From the NCBI RefSeq assembly GCF_003002955.1, contig NZ_PVTJ01000005.1, positions 415,660 through 479,659 on the forward strand: a stretch of DNA of 64,000 bases, in the 5' to 3' direction. Source of the DNA: Glycomyces artemisiae (GTDB taxonomy: Bacteria > Actinomycetota > Actinomycetes > Mycobacteriales > Micromonosporaceae). Under the pieces are notes generated by a model that was given only the letters and a program-made list of their open reading frames with translations, was not told where the DNA came from and searched no databases. The stretch's first letter is position 1. The number at the start of each line of letters is the position of its first letter. Made by a program: the position numbers and the translations under genes. Of this stretch, positions 1-8,661 are shown in pieces.

Positions 1-936
1 GAGGGGCAGGTCGAGTTCCGAGACGTACCGCTCGGCCCATTCCACGATCTCGTCCTCGGAGAGGTCCGGCATCGTGATGAGGGCGGGCGGTTCGCCGTCG
101 TTCCAGGGGGCGCCGGGGTCCGGTGTGAACAGCTCGCTGTACTCGCGCTTGCGGCAGGTCGCGAAGAGTCGGGCGTGCCGGGCGCACCGGCGGAGCAGCT
201 CGCGGAGCGCGTGGGCGGTGTGCTCGGTGGCGACCACGTCCAAGGTGTCGATGAGGAGATGCACCGAGCCGTGCTTGTCGCGGAGGCGCTCCAGGGCCTT
301 GACGATGCCCGACTCCGGCTCGGGAACGGCGGCGGCGCGGGCGAAGGCCGCGTCCGCCCCTTGCACCTCGGTCAGGTCTTCGGTGGAGCCGATGCGGCCG
401 CATGCTACGGCCACGACGACTCCGCCGCCTGGCCTCCGGGGTTCTGCCAGCTTCTCGGCCGCCTGCTTGAGGAGGATGCTCTTGCCGAGGCCCCCTTCAC
501 CGATCGCGAAGACGATGCGGCCGGTGCCCTCGTCCCAGTCCGGGACCTTGTCCCGCACCAGGCCGAGCCGGTCGACGATCGGAAGGGCGAAGGACTGGAT
601 GGAGTCCAGTCCGCCAAGGAAGTGCCGCCCGGGACTGGGAGCCGGCTTCTGCCCGGGCTGCTTCAGAAGCTTGTCCTTCTCGCTCCGGGCCGCCCAGTAC
701 AGGGCGTCCCAGTCGGTTCCGGGCATCCGGACCTGGTTGGACCGGAGCAATGCTTTCATCTTCTGCCAGGTCGGCGGCTTGGGCACGGTCTTGCCCTTCT
801 TCGTGTCCGACCACGTGCCCCTGGAGACGCCGCTCAGATCCGCGGCACCACGCTCGCCGTGGTCGATGCGGGCCAGGGCCTCGCCGATCGCCGTCCTGAA
901 CGCGCGCTGCTCAGCATCCGGGGGGTTCTCGGCCAT
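1..936 (-). CDS. P-loop NTPase with N-terminal HTH-like region (C-terminus beyond window)
   Basis: Translating the minus strand from the ATG at 936 gives 312 open codons that run off the window start. A GGAGG ribosome site lies just upstream (about 945-949). Residues 30-65 look like a small HTH-type DNA-binding segment (SGVSRGTWSDTKKGK). A Walker A motif GEGGLGKS is at residues 146-153 and a Walker B-like VHLLIDTLD near 225-233, followed by a TCRKRE segment near 260 that could be a sensor. This is the pattern of STAND/AAA-type signalling ATPases, but the C-terminal sensor or effector part is not visible. It is divergent from the glycosyltransferase/NB-ARC pair. Open plus-strand frames over the same bases lack any protein-like motif. 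I do not recognise the exact family, so the function (regulator or conflict ATPase) is inferred. Confidence 0.8.
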   Translation of the reverse strand, partial: MAENPPDAEQRAFRTAIGEALARIDHGERGAADLSGVSRGTWSDTKKGKTVPKPPTWQKMKALLRSNQVRMPGTDWDALYWAARSEKDKLLKQPGQKPAPSPGRHFLGGLDSIQSFALPIVDRLGLVRDKVPDWDEGTGRIVFAIGEGGLGKSILLKQAAEKLAEPRRPGGGVVVAVACGRIGSTEDLTEVQGADAAFARAAAVPEPESGIVKALERLRDKHGSVHLLIDTLDVVATEHTAHALRELLRRCARHARLFATCRKREYSELFTPDPGAPWNDGEPPALITMPDLSEDEIVEWAERYVSELDLPL

Positions 937-955
937 CGGACCTCCGGGGGCGCGG

Positions 956-981
956 ATGTCCGGGCCGGATGTCCGGGCCGG
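956..981. repeat. Two tandem copies of a 13-bp repeat in the NTPase leader
   Basis: ATGTCCGGGCCGG occurs at 956-968 and again, with no gap, at 969-981. The second copy runs into ACA, so that TGTCCGG and CCGGACA form a 7-bp inverted repeat around one central G. The repeat lies 20-45 bp upstream of the NTPase start at 936 and could be an operator. No regulator is known for it. Confidence 0.6.
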
Positions 982-1062
982 ACATTGTCGTTTCGCTGAC
1001 GATGATCGCCTTCTATGGTAGAGACCCGCGCGGCGCTGTCCGGACCTGTGCGGACGATCGAG

Positions 1063-1068
1063 GATAAT
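1063..1068 (+). promoter_or_regulatory. -10-like box for the glycosyltransferase gene
   Basis: GATAAT matches five of six bases of TATAAT and stands out in GC-rich surroundings, 35 bp before the ATG at 1103. No convincing -35 element is visible at 16-18 bp spacing. Confidence 0.35.
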
Positions 1069-1102
1069 GTGGATACCACCGGAAAACCTGGATGCTGGCA
1101 GC

Positions 1103-2341
1103 ATGAACGCTCGATCGAACTCGCAGACTGCGAGCTTGGCGACGGGAATCCGTCCGGTCCGGGTCTTCATCGTGGCGCAGGAGTGGCGCTCCGCGCACGG
1201 GGGCCTGGCCACGATGAACCGGTCGCTGAGCATCGCCCTCGCCGCAGCGGGCGCGTCCGTCGTCTGCCTGATGCCCGAGGTGCGCCGGGAGGACTACGAG
1301 GACGCCGCAGCGCACGATGTCATCCTGATCGAGGCCCGGCCGGTTCCCGGAGGCACCGCGCAGCAGGCCATGCTCCGCAAGCCGGTGCTGCCCCACGGCT
1401 GGCGGCCGGACCTGGTCATCGGGCACGGCCGAGTGACCGGACCCGAGGCGCTGGGCCTCACCCAGGACTTTTTCGGCGAGGCCAAGCGGCTTCAGGTCGT
1501 CCATGTCGCCCCGGACGAGATCGAATGGTGGAAGGAAGGCCGGACCGACGACGCCGGGGTGCGGGCGCAGGCGCGCACGGAGCTCGAACTCGACCTCGCC
1601 GTCAGCGCGCACCGGACCGTGGCGGTGGGCCCGCGCCTTCATGCCCGGATGCGCCGCGACCTGTCAGTGCACGACGGCGTCCCCGAACCCGTGCGGCTGG
1701 ACCCCGGGTTCGACCACACTGATCTCGACGTCGTGCGGACCCCGCCACCGGGCGGACCGGACCAAGTGCTGCTCATGGGCAGGATCGAGGACTACGAGAT
1801 CAAGGGGGTCGGACTCGCCGCGCAGGCACTCGCCCACGCCATGCGGCTGCGCGGCCCCGCCGCCCCGAAGATCGAACTGCTCGTGCGCGGTGCCCCGCCC
1901 GGCGAGAGCGCGGCATTGCGTGAACGCCTCATCATCGAACTCGGGGATGCGGCCATGCAGGTGACGGTGCGGCCCTTCACCACCGACCAGTCCGCGCTGC
2001 GGCACGACCTGCTGCGGGCGAGCCTGCTCCTCATGCCCTCGTCGGCCGAGGGCTACGGCCTGGTCGGCCTGGAGGGGATCACAGCCGGCACCCCGGTCCT
2101 CCTCAGCGGCCAGAGCGGACTGGGCCAATCGCTGAGCGGGGTGGTCTATCCCGCAGGAGCGACAGGTCCGGTCGTCCCGGTGACGTCCGACCCGACCGAG
2201 GACGCCGACCGGTGGGGCCACCGGATCGCCGCTGTGCTCGAAGACCGGGACGCCGCGTTCAGGAGGGCCGATTGGCTGAAGCGCGAACTCGCTGCGAAGT
2301 GGACTTGGAAGAGCGCCGCCGAGGACCTCCTCTCCCTGTGA
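1103..2341 (+). CDS. GT4-type glycosyltransferase
   Basis: This 412-aa cytoplasmic protein looks like a GT-B fold retaining glycosyltransferase of family GT4. The N-terminal domain opens with VRVFIVAQEWRSAHGGL, the usual first strand plus glycine loop. The C-terminal domain begins near QVLLMGRIEDYEIKGV and carries the nucleotide-sugar motif SSAEGYGLVGLEGITAGTPVL, equivalent to the E-x7-E motif. There is no signal peptide or membrane segment. I chose the ATG at 1103 because homology-like sequence starts about 20 residues later; an in-frame upstream start at 1067 is possible. The gene ends 79 bp before the NB-ARC/TPR gene, probably in the same transcript. Its setting between two STAND-like ATPases, away from any polysaccharide or glycogen cluster, suggests protein or metabolite glycosylation linked to signalling or defence. 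The donor and acceptor are unknown. Confidence 0.78.
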   Translation: MNARSNSQTASLATGIRPVRVFIVAQEWRSAHGGLATMNRSLSIALAAAGASVVCLMPEVRREDYEDAAAHDVILIEARPVPGGTAQQAMLRKPVLPHGWRPDLVIGHGRVTGPEALGLTQDFFGEAKRLQVVHVAPDEIEWWKEGRTDDAGVRAQARTELELDLAVSAHRTVAVGPRLHARMRRDLSVHDGVPEPVRLDPGFDHTDLDVVRTPPPGGPDQVLLMGRIEDYEIKGVGLAAQALAHAMRLRGPAAPKIELLVRGAPPGESAALRERLIIELGDAAMQVTVRPFTTDQSALRHDLLRASLLLMPSSAEGYGLVGLEGITAGTPVLLSGQSGLGQSLSGVVYPAGATGPVVPVTSDPTEDADRWGHRIAAVLEDRDAAFRRADWLKRELAAKWTWKSAAEDLLSL

Positions 2342-2420
2342 CGCAACAGGCGGTCGAGGAGAGCGCGGCACCGGTCCGCGGCAGTAGCATTGGAGGGCCG
2401 ACGCGACTCGGAGGAACCCC

Positions 2421-4799
2421 ATGCAGCCCGATGGAGCACGACCGCGACCTGCCGCGACCGCCTTCGAGAACGAGTTCCACGGCAAGGTCCGCGATATCGT
2501 CCAGATTGGACATGTCAGCGAGTTCCGTTTAGCGTCCGGTGACAAGTGCTCCGATTCGGCGCCGATCCGCGTGGGCACCGTGCCGGAGCTGGTGGCGGCC
2601 CGGCAGCATCGACGGCTCGACGAACGGCTCTCGGAAACCATGGGCGGCAAGGCGAACTGCCTGATCCTCTCCGGCATGGGCGGCGCCGGGAAGACCCAGG
2701 CCGCCGCGGCCTACGCCCGCCGTCAATGGCGCAGCGGCGCGGTCGACCTCCTCGTCTGGGTGAACGCGGCCTCCCGCGACGCGGTCATCGCGGCCTACGC
2801 GCAGGCCGCGGCCGAGGTCGGGGAGGCCGTCACGGACGAGATCGAGGCGAACGCCGCCAAGTTCCACGCCTGGCTCGACCGGCCCCTCGGGCGCCGCTGG
2901 CTCGTGGTCCTCGACGACCTGCAAGATCCGGTCGACCTCAATGGACTCTGGCCTCCGCCGAACCCGGACGGGCGCGTCGTCGTCACCACCCGCCGCCGCG
3001 ACGCTGCGCTCGACGGGGCCGGACGCGACCGCGCCACCGCCGACCTGTTCACCGAGTCCGAGAGCCTCGCGTTCCTCCGCGAGCGCCTTGGCGGCGACGC
3101 TGCGCGCCTTGTCGGCGCCGGCGACCTGGCCGCGGATCTCGGTCACCTCCCGCTGGCGCTCGCGCAGGCCGCCGCGTTCGTCCTCGACCAGCCGGGTATG
3201 ACCTGCGGCGAATACCGCGGCCTGCTCGCCGACCGCTCGATCGCGCTGGCGCACCTGCGACCCGAATCGCTGCCCGACGGCCACGACCGGGCGGTCGCCG
3301 CGGCGTGGTCGCTGTCGATCGGACTCGCCGACTCGTCGCGGCCGACCGGCTCCGCCACGAAACTCCTGCGGGTGTTGAGCCTCCTCGACCCCAACGGAAT
3401 CCCGGTCGCCGCCGTACATTCATCCATAGCGGATTTGATGACGGCACGGCGCCTGCTCGGGCGGCTGCGACAGATGAGCCTCATCGAGTACGACGGCGAC
3501 GTGATCCGCGTCCACGCCCTGGTCCAACGTGCGGTCTACGACGAGACCCCTGCGAGCGAGCGGGCCGAGGCCGCCCTAGCCGCGGCGGATGGCCTCCTCC
3601 AAGCCTGGCCTGTTCCCGAACGCAACTCCGCGTTCACTGCGATGCTGCGCTCGAACGTCGCCTACCTGTGGCGCAGCGCGGAACCGGAACTGCTCGGCGA
3701 CGGCGTCCACGAACTGCTCTTCCGGGCCGGCGACAGCCTCGGCGACCACGGCCGCACCGAACAGGCCCGGGCCTACTTCGAATGGCTCGGCGACGCCGCC
3801 ACAGTGGTCCTCGGCGGCGCGCACGCGGACGTCATGAGGGTACGGGCGCGGACTGCCCACTGGCAGAAGGAGTCCGGAGACATCGTAGGAGCGTTCAGAA
3901 CACTGGCCGGGCTGCTGCCGTCATGCAGTGCAGCCCTCGGGCCGACGCACCCGCTCACGTTTGAAATCCGCATCAGCCTGGCACTGCGCGCCGGCGAATC
4001 CGGCGACGAACACGGCGCCGCCCGCGCCCTCGAAGCAGTGGTTGCGGAACAACGCGGCCTCCTCGGGCCGGACCATCCCGGCACCCTGGAGGCCCGCTTC
4101 GGGCTCGCGCGGTGGCGCGGCCGGGCCGGGGACCGGGCGTACGTGATCGACGTGCTCCGGAGGCTGGAAGCGGAGTACCGCGCCAAGCTCGGTCCGGACG
4201 ATCCGAGCACCTTGGCCGTCCGCTCCAGCCTCGCCCGCTGGCTTGGGCGCACCGGCGACCTCGCGGCAGCCGTCAACGGATACGAGCACCTGCTCGCCGA
4301 CTGGACCCGCGTCTTCGGCGCCCGCCACCCCGGCACCCTCAACGCCCGCTACCACCTCGCCACCTGGACGGGCAGGTCCGGGCGGCGGACCGAAGCCGTC
4401 GCCATGCTGGAGCGGCTGGTGCCCGACATCGCGGCGGTCCACGGCCCGTCGCACGCCAGAACACTCCGCGCCCGCGCCAGCCTCGCCTGCTGGTACGGCG
4501 AATGCGGTGAACCGCGCCGGGCCTGGACCGCGCTGGCCGGACTCGTCCCGGTCCAGATCGAGGTGCTGGGCCCCGAGCACCCCTACACCTTCAAGTCCCG
4601 CCACAACATCGGTCGCCTCCAGAAGCAGGCCGGCGACCGGGACGCCGCTCAAGCCACATTGGAAGCGCTCATCGAGGACCGCCGCCGCGTCCTCGGCGAC
4701 GACCACCCCACTGTCCGGTCGACCCAGAAGGACCTTGACTCCCTCAGCGCGGGAGAGGAACCCGCGGCGGCGGTCGACGCTTTCCTGCGCGATCGCTGA
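2421..4799 (+). CDS. NB-ARC/TPR STAND ATPase
   Basis: The protein has 792 aa; GGAGG at 2410-2414 supports the ATG at 2421. Residues 17-36 carry a glycine/valine-rich motif (NEFHGKVRDIVQIGHV). As I recall, this kind of motif often precedes NB-ARC domains in actinobacterial STAND proteins. Walker A is GMGGAGKT (residues 85-92), Walker B is LVVLDDLQ (161-168), a VVVTTRRR sensor-like strand follows, and GHLPLAL (241-247) is the GxP motif of NB-ARC. From about residue 430 to the end are roughly seven 42-residue tetratricopeptide units of the type LGPDHPxTLxARxxLAxWxGxxGD. No separate catalytic effector domain is visible, so the adjacent glycosyltransferase may be the effector. STAND proteins of this kind act as inducible oligomerising switches; the trigger here is unknown. 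Confidence 0.85.
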   Translation: MQPDGARPRPAATAFENEFHGKVRDIVQIGHVSEFRLASGDKCSDSAPIRVGTVPELVAARQHRRLDERLSETMGGKANCLILSGMGGAGKTQAAAAYARRQWRSGAVDLLVWVNAASRDAVIAAYAQAAAEVGEAVTDEIEANAAKFHAWLDRPLGRRWLVVLDDLQDPVDLNGLWPPPNPDGRVVVTTRRRDAALDGAGRDRATADLFTESESLAFLRERLGGDAARLVGAGDLAADLGHLPLALAQAAAFVLDQPGMTCGEYRGLLADRSIALAHLRPESLPDGHDRAVAAAWSLSIGLADSSRPTGSATKLLRVLSLLDPNGIPVAAVHSSIADLMTARRLLGRLRQMSLIEYDGDVIRVHALVQRAVYDETPASERAEAALAAADGLLQAWPVPERNSAFTAMLRSNVAYLWRSAEPELLGDGVHELLFRAGDSLGDHGRTEQARAYFEWLGDAATVVLGGAHADVMRVRARTAHWQKESGDIVGAFRTLAGLLPSCSAALGPTHPLTFEIRISLALRAGESGDEHGAARALEAVVAEQRGLLGPDHPGTLEARFGLARWRGRAGDRAYVIDVLRRLEAEYRAKLGPDDPSTLAVRSSLARWLGRTGDLAAAVNGYEHLLADWTRVFGARHPGTLNARYHLATWTGRSGRRTEAVAMLERLVPDIAAVHGPSHARTLRARASLACWYGECGEPRRAWTALAGLVPVQIEVLGPEHPYTFKSRHNIGRLQKQAGDRDAAQATLEALIEDRRRVLGDDHPTVRSTQKDLDSLSAGEEPAAAVDAFLRDR

Positions 4800-4875
4800 G
4801 CCGTTCGGGTGAGATCGCCCCGGTGGCGACGTTCCCGGCCCCGGACGAGTCCAGCTTCGTCAACGGCGCCGCGGC

Positions 4876-6012
4876 TCAGCGGAGGGGACGGTAGAACTCG
4901 CGCAGGTCCTGCACGAGGAGGTCGGGGGCCTCCATGGCCGCGAAGTGCCCGCCGCGGTCGAACTCGGACCAGTGGACGATCCGGTGCGAGCGTTCGAGGA
5001 GCCCGCGAACCGCCGGGTCGGTCGGGAAGACGGCGACGCCGGTGGGCACGTCCGAGCGCGGGGCCGCGGGCTCGTCGCGGACGGCCCGGTACTGGTGCGC
5101 CGAGGTCGCGCCGGTGCCGGTGAGCCAGTACAGGGTGACGTTCGTGAGCAGCTGGTCGACGTCGACGGCGTGCTCGGGCAGCCGGGCCGCCGGGTCGGTC
5201 CAGTCGTGGAACTTGTCGACGGCCCACGCGAGCTGCCCGACGGGGGAGTCGTTGAGCGCGTAGGCGATCGTCTGCGGCTTCGTGGACTGGAGGTCCGCGT
5301 ACCCGGTGCCGTGGCGCACCAGGTCCCGCACCGATTCGAGCCGGGCGCGCTCGTCGGCCGCGAGCGACGCGAGGCCGGGGTCGTCCGGCGGCGGGAGTTC
5401 GAGGCCGCCGTTGATGTGGACGCCGACGACCCGGTCGGGGGCGAGGCGCCCGAGGGCCGGGGAGACCTTCGAGCCGGTGTCGCCGCCGTGCGCGCCGAAC
5501 CGGTCGTAGCCGAGCCGGTCCATGAGCGCGAGCCAGGCGCGGGCGATGCGGGCGTGGTCCCAGTCGGGCGCGGACAGCGGGGTGGAGAACGCGAACCCGG
5601 GCAGGGACGGGGCTACGACGTGGAACGCGTCGGCGGGGTCGCCGCCGTGTGCGCGCGGGTCGGTGAGCGGGCCGAGGATCTTCGTGAACTCGACGACCGA
5701 TCCGGGCCAGCCGTGGGTGATCACGAGCGGGAGCGCGTCGGGCTCGGGCGAGCGCACGTGCAGGAAGTGGATGCGCTGGCCGTCGATCTCGGTGAGGCCC
5801 TGGGGGAACGCGTTCAGGGACGCTTCGTGGGTCCGCCAGTCGTAGTCGTGGAGCCAGTGGTCGGCGAGGCGGCGCAGGTGCAGGACCGGGACGCCGCTCG
5901 CCCAGCCCGGTTCGGGGCTGGCGGCGGGCCAGCGCGTCAGGCGCAGGCGGTCGTGCAGGTCGTCGAGCGCGGCCTGCGGGACGTCGATGCGGAATGCGGC
6001 GATCGATTCCAT
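4876..6012 (-). CDS. Epoxide hydrolase (EHN-type alpha/beta hydrolase)
   Basis: This 378-aa soluble enzyme begins with the epoxide-hydrolase N-terminal lid region (FRIDVPQAALDDLHDRLRLTRWP). It continues with an alpha/beta-hydrolase core: HGWPGS oxyanion motif, nucleophile aspartate in GAHGGDTGS and histidine in GGHFAAMEAPD. These match the EphA/microsomal-type family, which opens epoxides to diols through an aspartyl ester. A GGAGGAGAG ribosome site precedes the ATG at 6012; longer upstream extensions of the frame lack this site. It is convergent with the NB-ARC gene and ends about 75 bp from it. The natural substrate cannot be inferred from the neighbours. Confidence 0.88.
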   Translation of the reverse strand: MESIAAFRIDVPQAALDDLHDRLRLTRWPAASPEPGWASGVPVLHLRRLADHWLHDYDWRTHEASLNAFPQGLTEIDGQRIHFLHVRSPEPDALPLVITHGWPGSVVEFTKILGPLTDPRAHGGDPADAFHVVAPSLPGFAFSTPLSAPDWDHARIARAWLALMDRLGYDRFGAHGGDTGSKVSPALGRLAPDRVVGVHINGGLELPPPDDPGLASLAADERARLESVRDLVRHGTGYADLQSTKPQTIAYALNDSPVGQLAWAVDKFHDWTDPAARLPEHAVDVDQLLTNVTLYWLTGTGATSAHQYRAVRDEPAAPRSDVPTGVAVFPTDPAVRGLLERSHRIVHWSEFDRGGHFAAMEAPDLLVQDLREFYRPLR

Positions 6013-6116
6013 TGGCGGTGCTCTCCTCCGGGCCTCGGCAAGCGGATTCGGCGTTCCCCGAACGCGGTCTCGGTTCCATTCTCCATGCCGCGCAGGTGCT
6101 CGAAGGCCTGCAGCGG

Positions 6117-7169
6117 TCAGTGAGCGTCGGCGGCCGCTCCGGGTGCGGCGATCGAGCCGCGGGCTCGGAGGGGCATCGGGACGCGCTCGACCCCGGCCGC
6201 GGCCGCCGCGGGGGCGAGCAGGGCATCGATGGCCCTCCGTCCGAGCTCGTAGTGGGGGAGGGCGACCGTGGTGAGGCCGGGCCGGAGCCAGCCCGCGAGC
6301 TGGTGGTCGTCGAAGGAGACCACCGAGAAGTCTTGGGGCACGCGGAATCCGGCTTCCTGGATCGCCTGGTACGCGCCGAGGGCCAGGCGGTCGTTGAAGC
6401 AGAGGATCGCCCCGTCGGCGACCCCCGACCGCAGGAGCGCCGCGGTCGCCCGCCAGCCGTCCTCGGGCAGCCAGATGCCGCACCGCCGGCCGCTCGCGGG
6501 TTCGAGTCCGGCGCCGCCGAGTTCCTGGAGGATGCCCTCCAGGCGCTCCCGCCCAGCGATGGTCAGCGGCGGCACGTCGTCGAGCGTGGGGCCGGCGCCG
6601 ATGAGGTGGATCTTGCGGTGGCCGGCGTCGAGGAGCGCGCGCGCGGCGGCGCGGCCCGCGCCGATCTCGTCGGGTATGACGACGGGGACCTGGGCCCGGG
6701 GCTCGGCGGGGACGGTGTTGAGGAACACGAGGGGGCGGCCGACTCCACTGGGGACGGGTCGCTCGCGGGTGAACATGGAGGCGATGACGATCCCGTCGAC
6801 CTGCCGGTCCACCATGGCTTGGATGAGGCGGGCCTGTTCGTCCTCGGACCCTTCGGACTCGCCGATGAAGAGCATGTGGTCGTGCCGGCGCGCGCCTTCG
6901 AGCGCGCCCTTGATCATGTCGCCCGCGAGCTGCGACGTCGCCACCGTGTCGGAGATGAAGCCGAAGGTGCGGCTGAGGCCGGTCCGGAGGACCTGCGACG
7001 CCGCGTTGGGGCGGTACGCCAGCTCGGCGGCGACCTGGCGCACCCGCTGCTGGACGGGTTCGGAGATCCGCAGCTCGTCGCCGCGGTCCGACAGGACCAG
7101 CGATGCCGTCGTGCGGGACACGCCCGCGGCCTTGGCGACGTCGGCGAGGGTGACTCGCTTCTGGTGCAC
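6117..7169 (-). CDS. LacI-family sugar-responsive repressor
   Basis: This 350-aa protein starts with the canonical LacI HTH (VTLADVAKAAGVSRTTASLVLSDRG) and hinge (YRPNAASQVLRTG). A periplasmic-binding-protein-like effector domain follows, with FGFISDT, IVIASMF, LCFNDRLALGAYQA and SVVSFDDH. The GTG at 7169 is supported by GGAAGGA six bases upstream. The gene is divergent from the ABC importer genes at 7306-10445 and very probably controls them. A partly symmetric site at 7242-7256 lies between the two genes. The inducer is unknown; a plant-derived oligosaccharide is likely given the surrounding glycosidase genes. Confidence 0.92.
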   Translation of the reverse strand: MHQKRVTLADVAKAAGVSRTTASLVLSDRGDELRISEPVQQRVRQVAAELAYRPNAASQVLRTGLSRTFGFISDTVATSQLAGDMIKGALEGARRHDHMLFIGESEGSEDEQARLIQAMVDRQVDGIVIASMFTRERPVPSGVGRPLVFLNTVPAEPRAQVPVVIPDEIGAGRAAARALLDAGHRKIHLIGAGPTLDDVPPLTIAGRERLEGILQELGGAGLEPASGRRCGIWLPEDGWRATAALLRSGVADGAILCFNDRLALGAYQAIQEAGFRVPQDFSVVSFDDHQLAGWLRPGLTTVALPHYELGRRAIDALLAPAAAAAGVERVPMPLRARGSIAAPGAAADAH

Positions 7170-7204
7170 GTGAGGTCCTTCCGTACGCCGGGGTCTCCGG
7201 GGAG

Positions 7205-7210
7205 TTGACA
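7205..7210 (+). promoter_or_regulatory. -35-like TTGACA before the sugar ABC operon
   Basis: A perfect TTGACA faces the importer genes. The best plus-strand -10 (TATAGG, 7232-7237) is 21 bp away, longer than usual, so the pair is uncertain. Confidence 0.4.
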
Positions 7211-7229
7211 AAACACAGCTCCGTCTCGC

Positions 7230-7235
7230 AGTATA
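7230..7235 (-). promoter_or_regulatory. -10 box TATACT for the lacI-type gene
   Basis: Read on the minus strand, TATACT lies about 60 bp before the GTG at 7169. The symmetric operator-like site 7242-7256 occupies the spacer and -35 region, so binding there could block both divergent promoters. Confidence 0.5.
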
Positions 7236-7241
7236 GGCGTT

Positions 7242-7256
7242 GCTAACTCGGTTTAG
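7242..7256. promoter_or_regulatory. Candidate LacI-family operator
   Basis: The arms GCTAA (7242-7246) and TTAGC (7252-7256) are a perfect inverted repeat around CTCGGT, with the central CG typical of LacI-family operators. It sits between the divergent repressor gene and its likely target operon. Confidence 0.6.
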
Positions 7257-7305
7257 CTCGACGGCGGCGCCCTCCGCCGATCCCTCTGGATGAAAGGGGA
7301 CAACG

Positions 7306-8661
7306 ATGTCTCGCATCAGGAAGACCCGTCGGCGCGCCCTGGCCGTCTCGGGCGTCGCCTTCTCGGCCGCCGTCGCCCTCGCCGCCTGCGCCCCTCCCGG
7401 GAGCGACGGCGCCGACGACGCCTCGACCCGGCTGACCGGCGACCCGACCTGCGGCGAGGACGCGGTCGTGCTCGACGCGTACTTCGAGACCGGATTCCCC
7501 CTCCCCGGGGCGCTCGCCGAGGAGTTCACGCGCCAGTACCCGAACGTCACCTTCGACATCCGCGAAGACCAGTTCGCCGTCATCACGCAGAACGCGCCGC
7601 GAACCCTTCAGGACTCCCCGCCGGACCTCATGCGGCTGCCGCAGATGTCCGAACTCGCCTCCGACGGGCTCCTCCTCGACCTCGACCCGTACGCGGAGGC
7701 GTTCGGCTGGGACGCATGGCCCGCCTCGCAGCTTGAGCAGATGCGCGTCGACGAGGACGGGAGCCGCGGCGACGGCCCGCTCTACGCGATGGGCCTCGGC
7801 TACTCGATGACCGGCGTGTTCTACAACAAGGAGCTCGCGGCGCAGATCGGGATGACCGAGCCCCCGGCGACCCTCGCGGAGCTCGACGGCTACCTCGCCG
7901 CCGCCCGCGACGCCGGCATCACGCCCGTCTCGCAGTTCAACGGCGGCGCCACCGGGGGCCTCGCCTTCCCGCTCCAAGCGCTCATGGCCTCGTACGGCGA
8001 CACGGCCGCCGTCAACGACTGGATCTACCAGAAGCCCGGCGCCGACATCGACACGCCAGAGAACCTCGCCGCCGCCGAGCACCTCGCCGGGTGGATCGAC
8101 GAAGGCTACTTCGCGGACGACGTCAACTCGATCGACTACGCGCAGATGATGAGCCGGTTCATCGACGGCGAGTCGCTGTTCATGTTCAACGGGGACTGGG
8201 AGTCGGGCAACCTCGACGCGCAGATGCCCGGCGGCGCCGGCTTCTTCCTGATGCCCCCGATCGAGGCGGGCGGCGCGATCGGCGCCATGTCCGCTCCGGC
8301 CACCTACGGGATCGCCGCCACCGCCGAGCACGCCGAGTGCGCCGCGTTCTTCCTGAACTGGGCGGCGACCGATGAGGAAGCGCGGACCATCGAGGTCGAG
8401 ACCGGCGGCTCGCACCCGATGGGCCCCGCCGACGGCGTCATGCCCGAGGTCGCCGAAGGCTCCGTCACCGCCGCGACGCTCGCAGCGGGCGCGGCCATCA
8501 GCGAAGCGGACGGGGCGATGGACTTCATCGCCAACGCCACCGGTGCGATCTACGCCCAGAGCTGGACCCCCAACCTCCAGAAGCTGGTCGCAGGAGAGCA
8601 GACGCCCGCGGGCCTGCTCGAATCGGTGCAGGCCGACTACGAATCGCAGGTCGGAGACTAG
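7306..8661 (+). CDS. Sugar ABC transporter substrate-binding lipoprotein
   Basis: This 451-aa family 1 extracellular solute-binding protein has a basic N-terminus, a hydrophobic stretch and the lipobox LAAC near residue 27, so it should be lipid-anchored outside the membrane. Typical fold segments follow: VVLDAYFETGFPLPGALAEEF, YAMGLGYSMTGVFYNKEL, FMFNGDWESGN and AAFFLNWAAT. A GGGGA ribosome site lies seven bases before the ATG at 7306. It is the first gene of an operon with two permeases and no ATPase gene; such actinobacterial systems usually share a general ATPase (MsiK type) encoded elsewhere. The ligand is probably an oligosaccharide or glycoside. Confidence 0.9.
   Translation: MSRIRKTRRRALAVSGVAFSAAVALAACAPPGSDGADDASTRLTGDPTCGEDAVVLDAYFETGFPLPGALAEEFTRQYPNVTFDIREDQFAVITQNAPRTLQDSPPDLMRLPQMSELASDGLLLDLDPYAEAFGWDAWPASQLEQMRVDEDGSRGDGPLYAMGLGYSMTGVFYNKELAAQIGMTEPPATLAELDGYLAAARDAGITPVSQFNGGATGGLAFPLQALMASYGDTAAVNDWIYQKPGADIDTPENLAAAEHLAGWIDEGYFADDVNSIDYAQMMSRFIDGESLFMFNGDWESGNLDAQMPGGAGFFLMPPIEAGGAIGAMSAPATYGIAATAEHAECAAFFLNWAATDEEARTIEVETGGSHPMGPADGVMPEVAEGSVTAATLAAGAAISEADGAMDFIANATGAIYAQSWTPNLQKLVAGEQTPAGLLESVQADYESQVGD

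Noticed and set aside
74..1021. Long plus-strand open frames (315 and 274 codons) over the window start
   Set aside because: They are antisense to the minus-strand NTPase, which has Walker motifs and a ribosome site; the plus frames show no domain.
7205..7237. TTGACA and TATAGG as a firm promoter pair
   Set aside because: The 21-bp spacer is too long for a normal promoter, so I kept only the -35 as a weak call.
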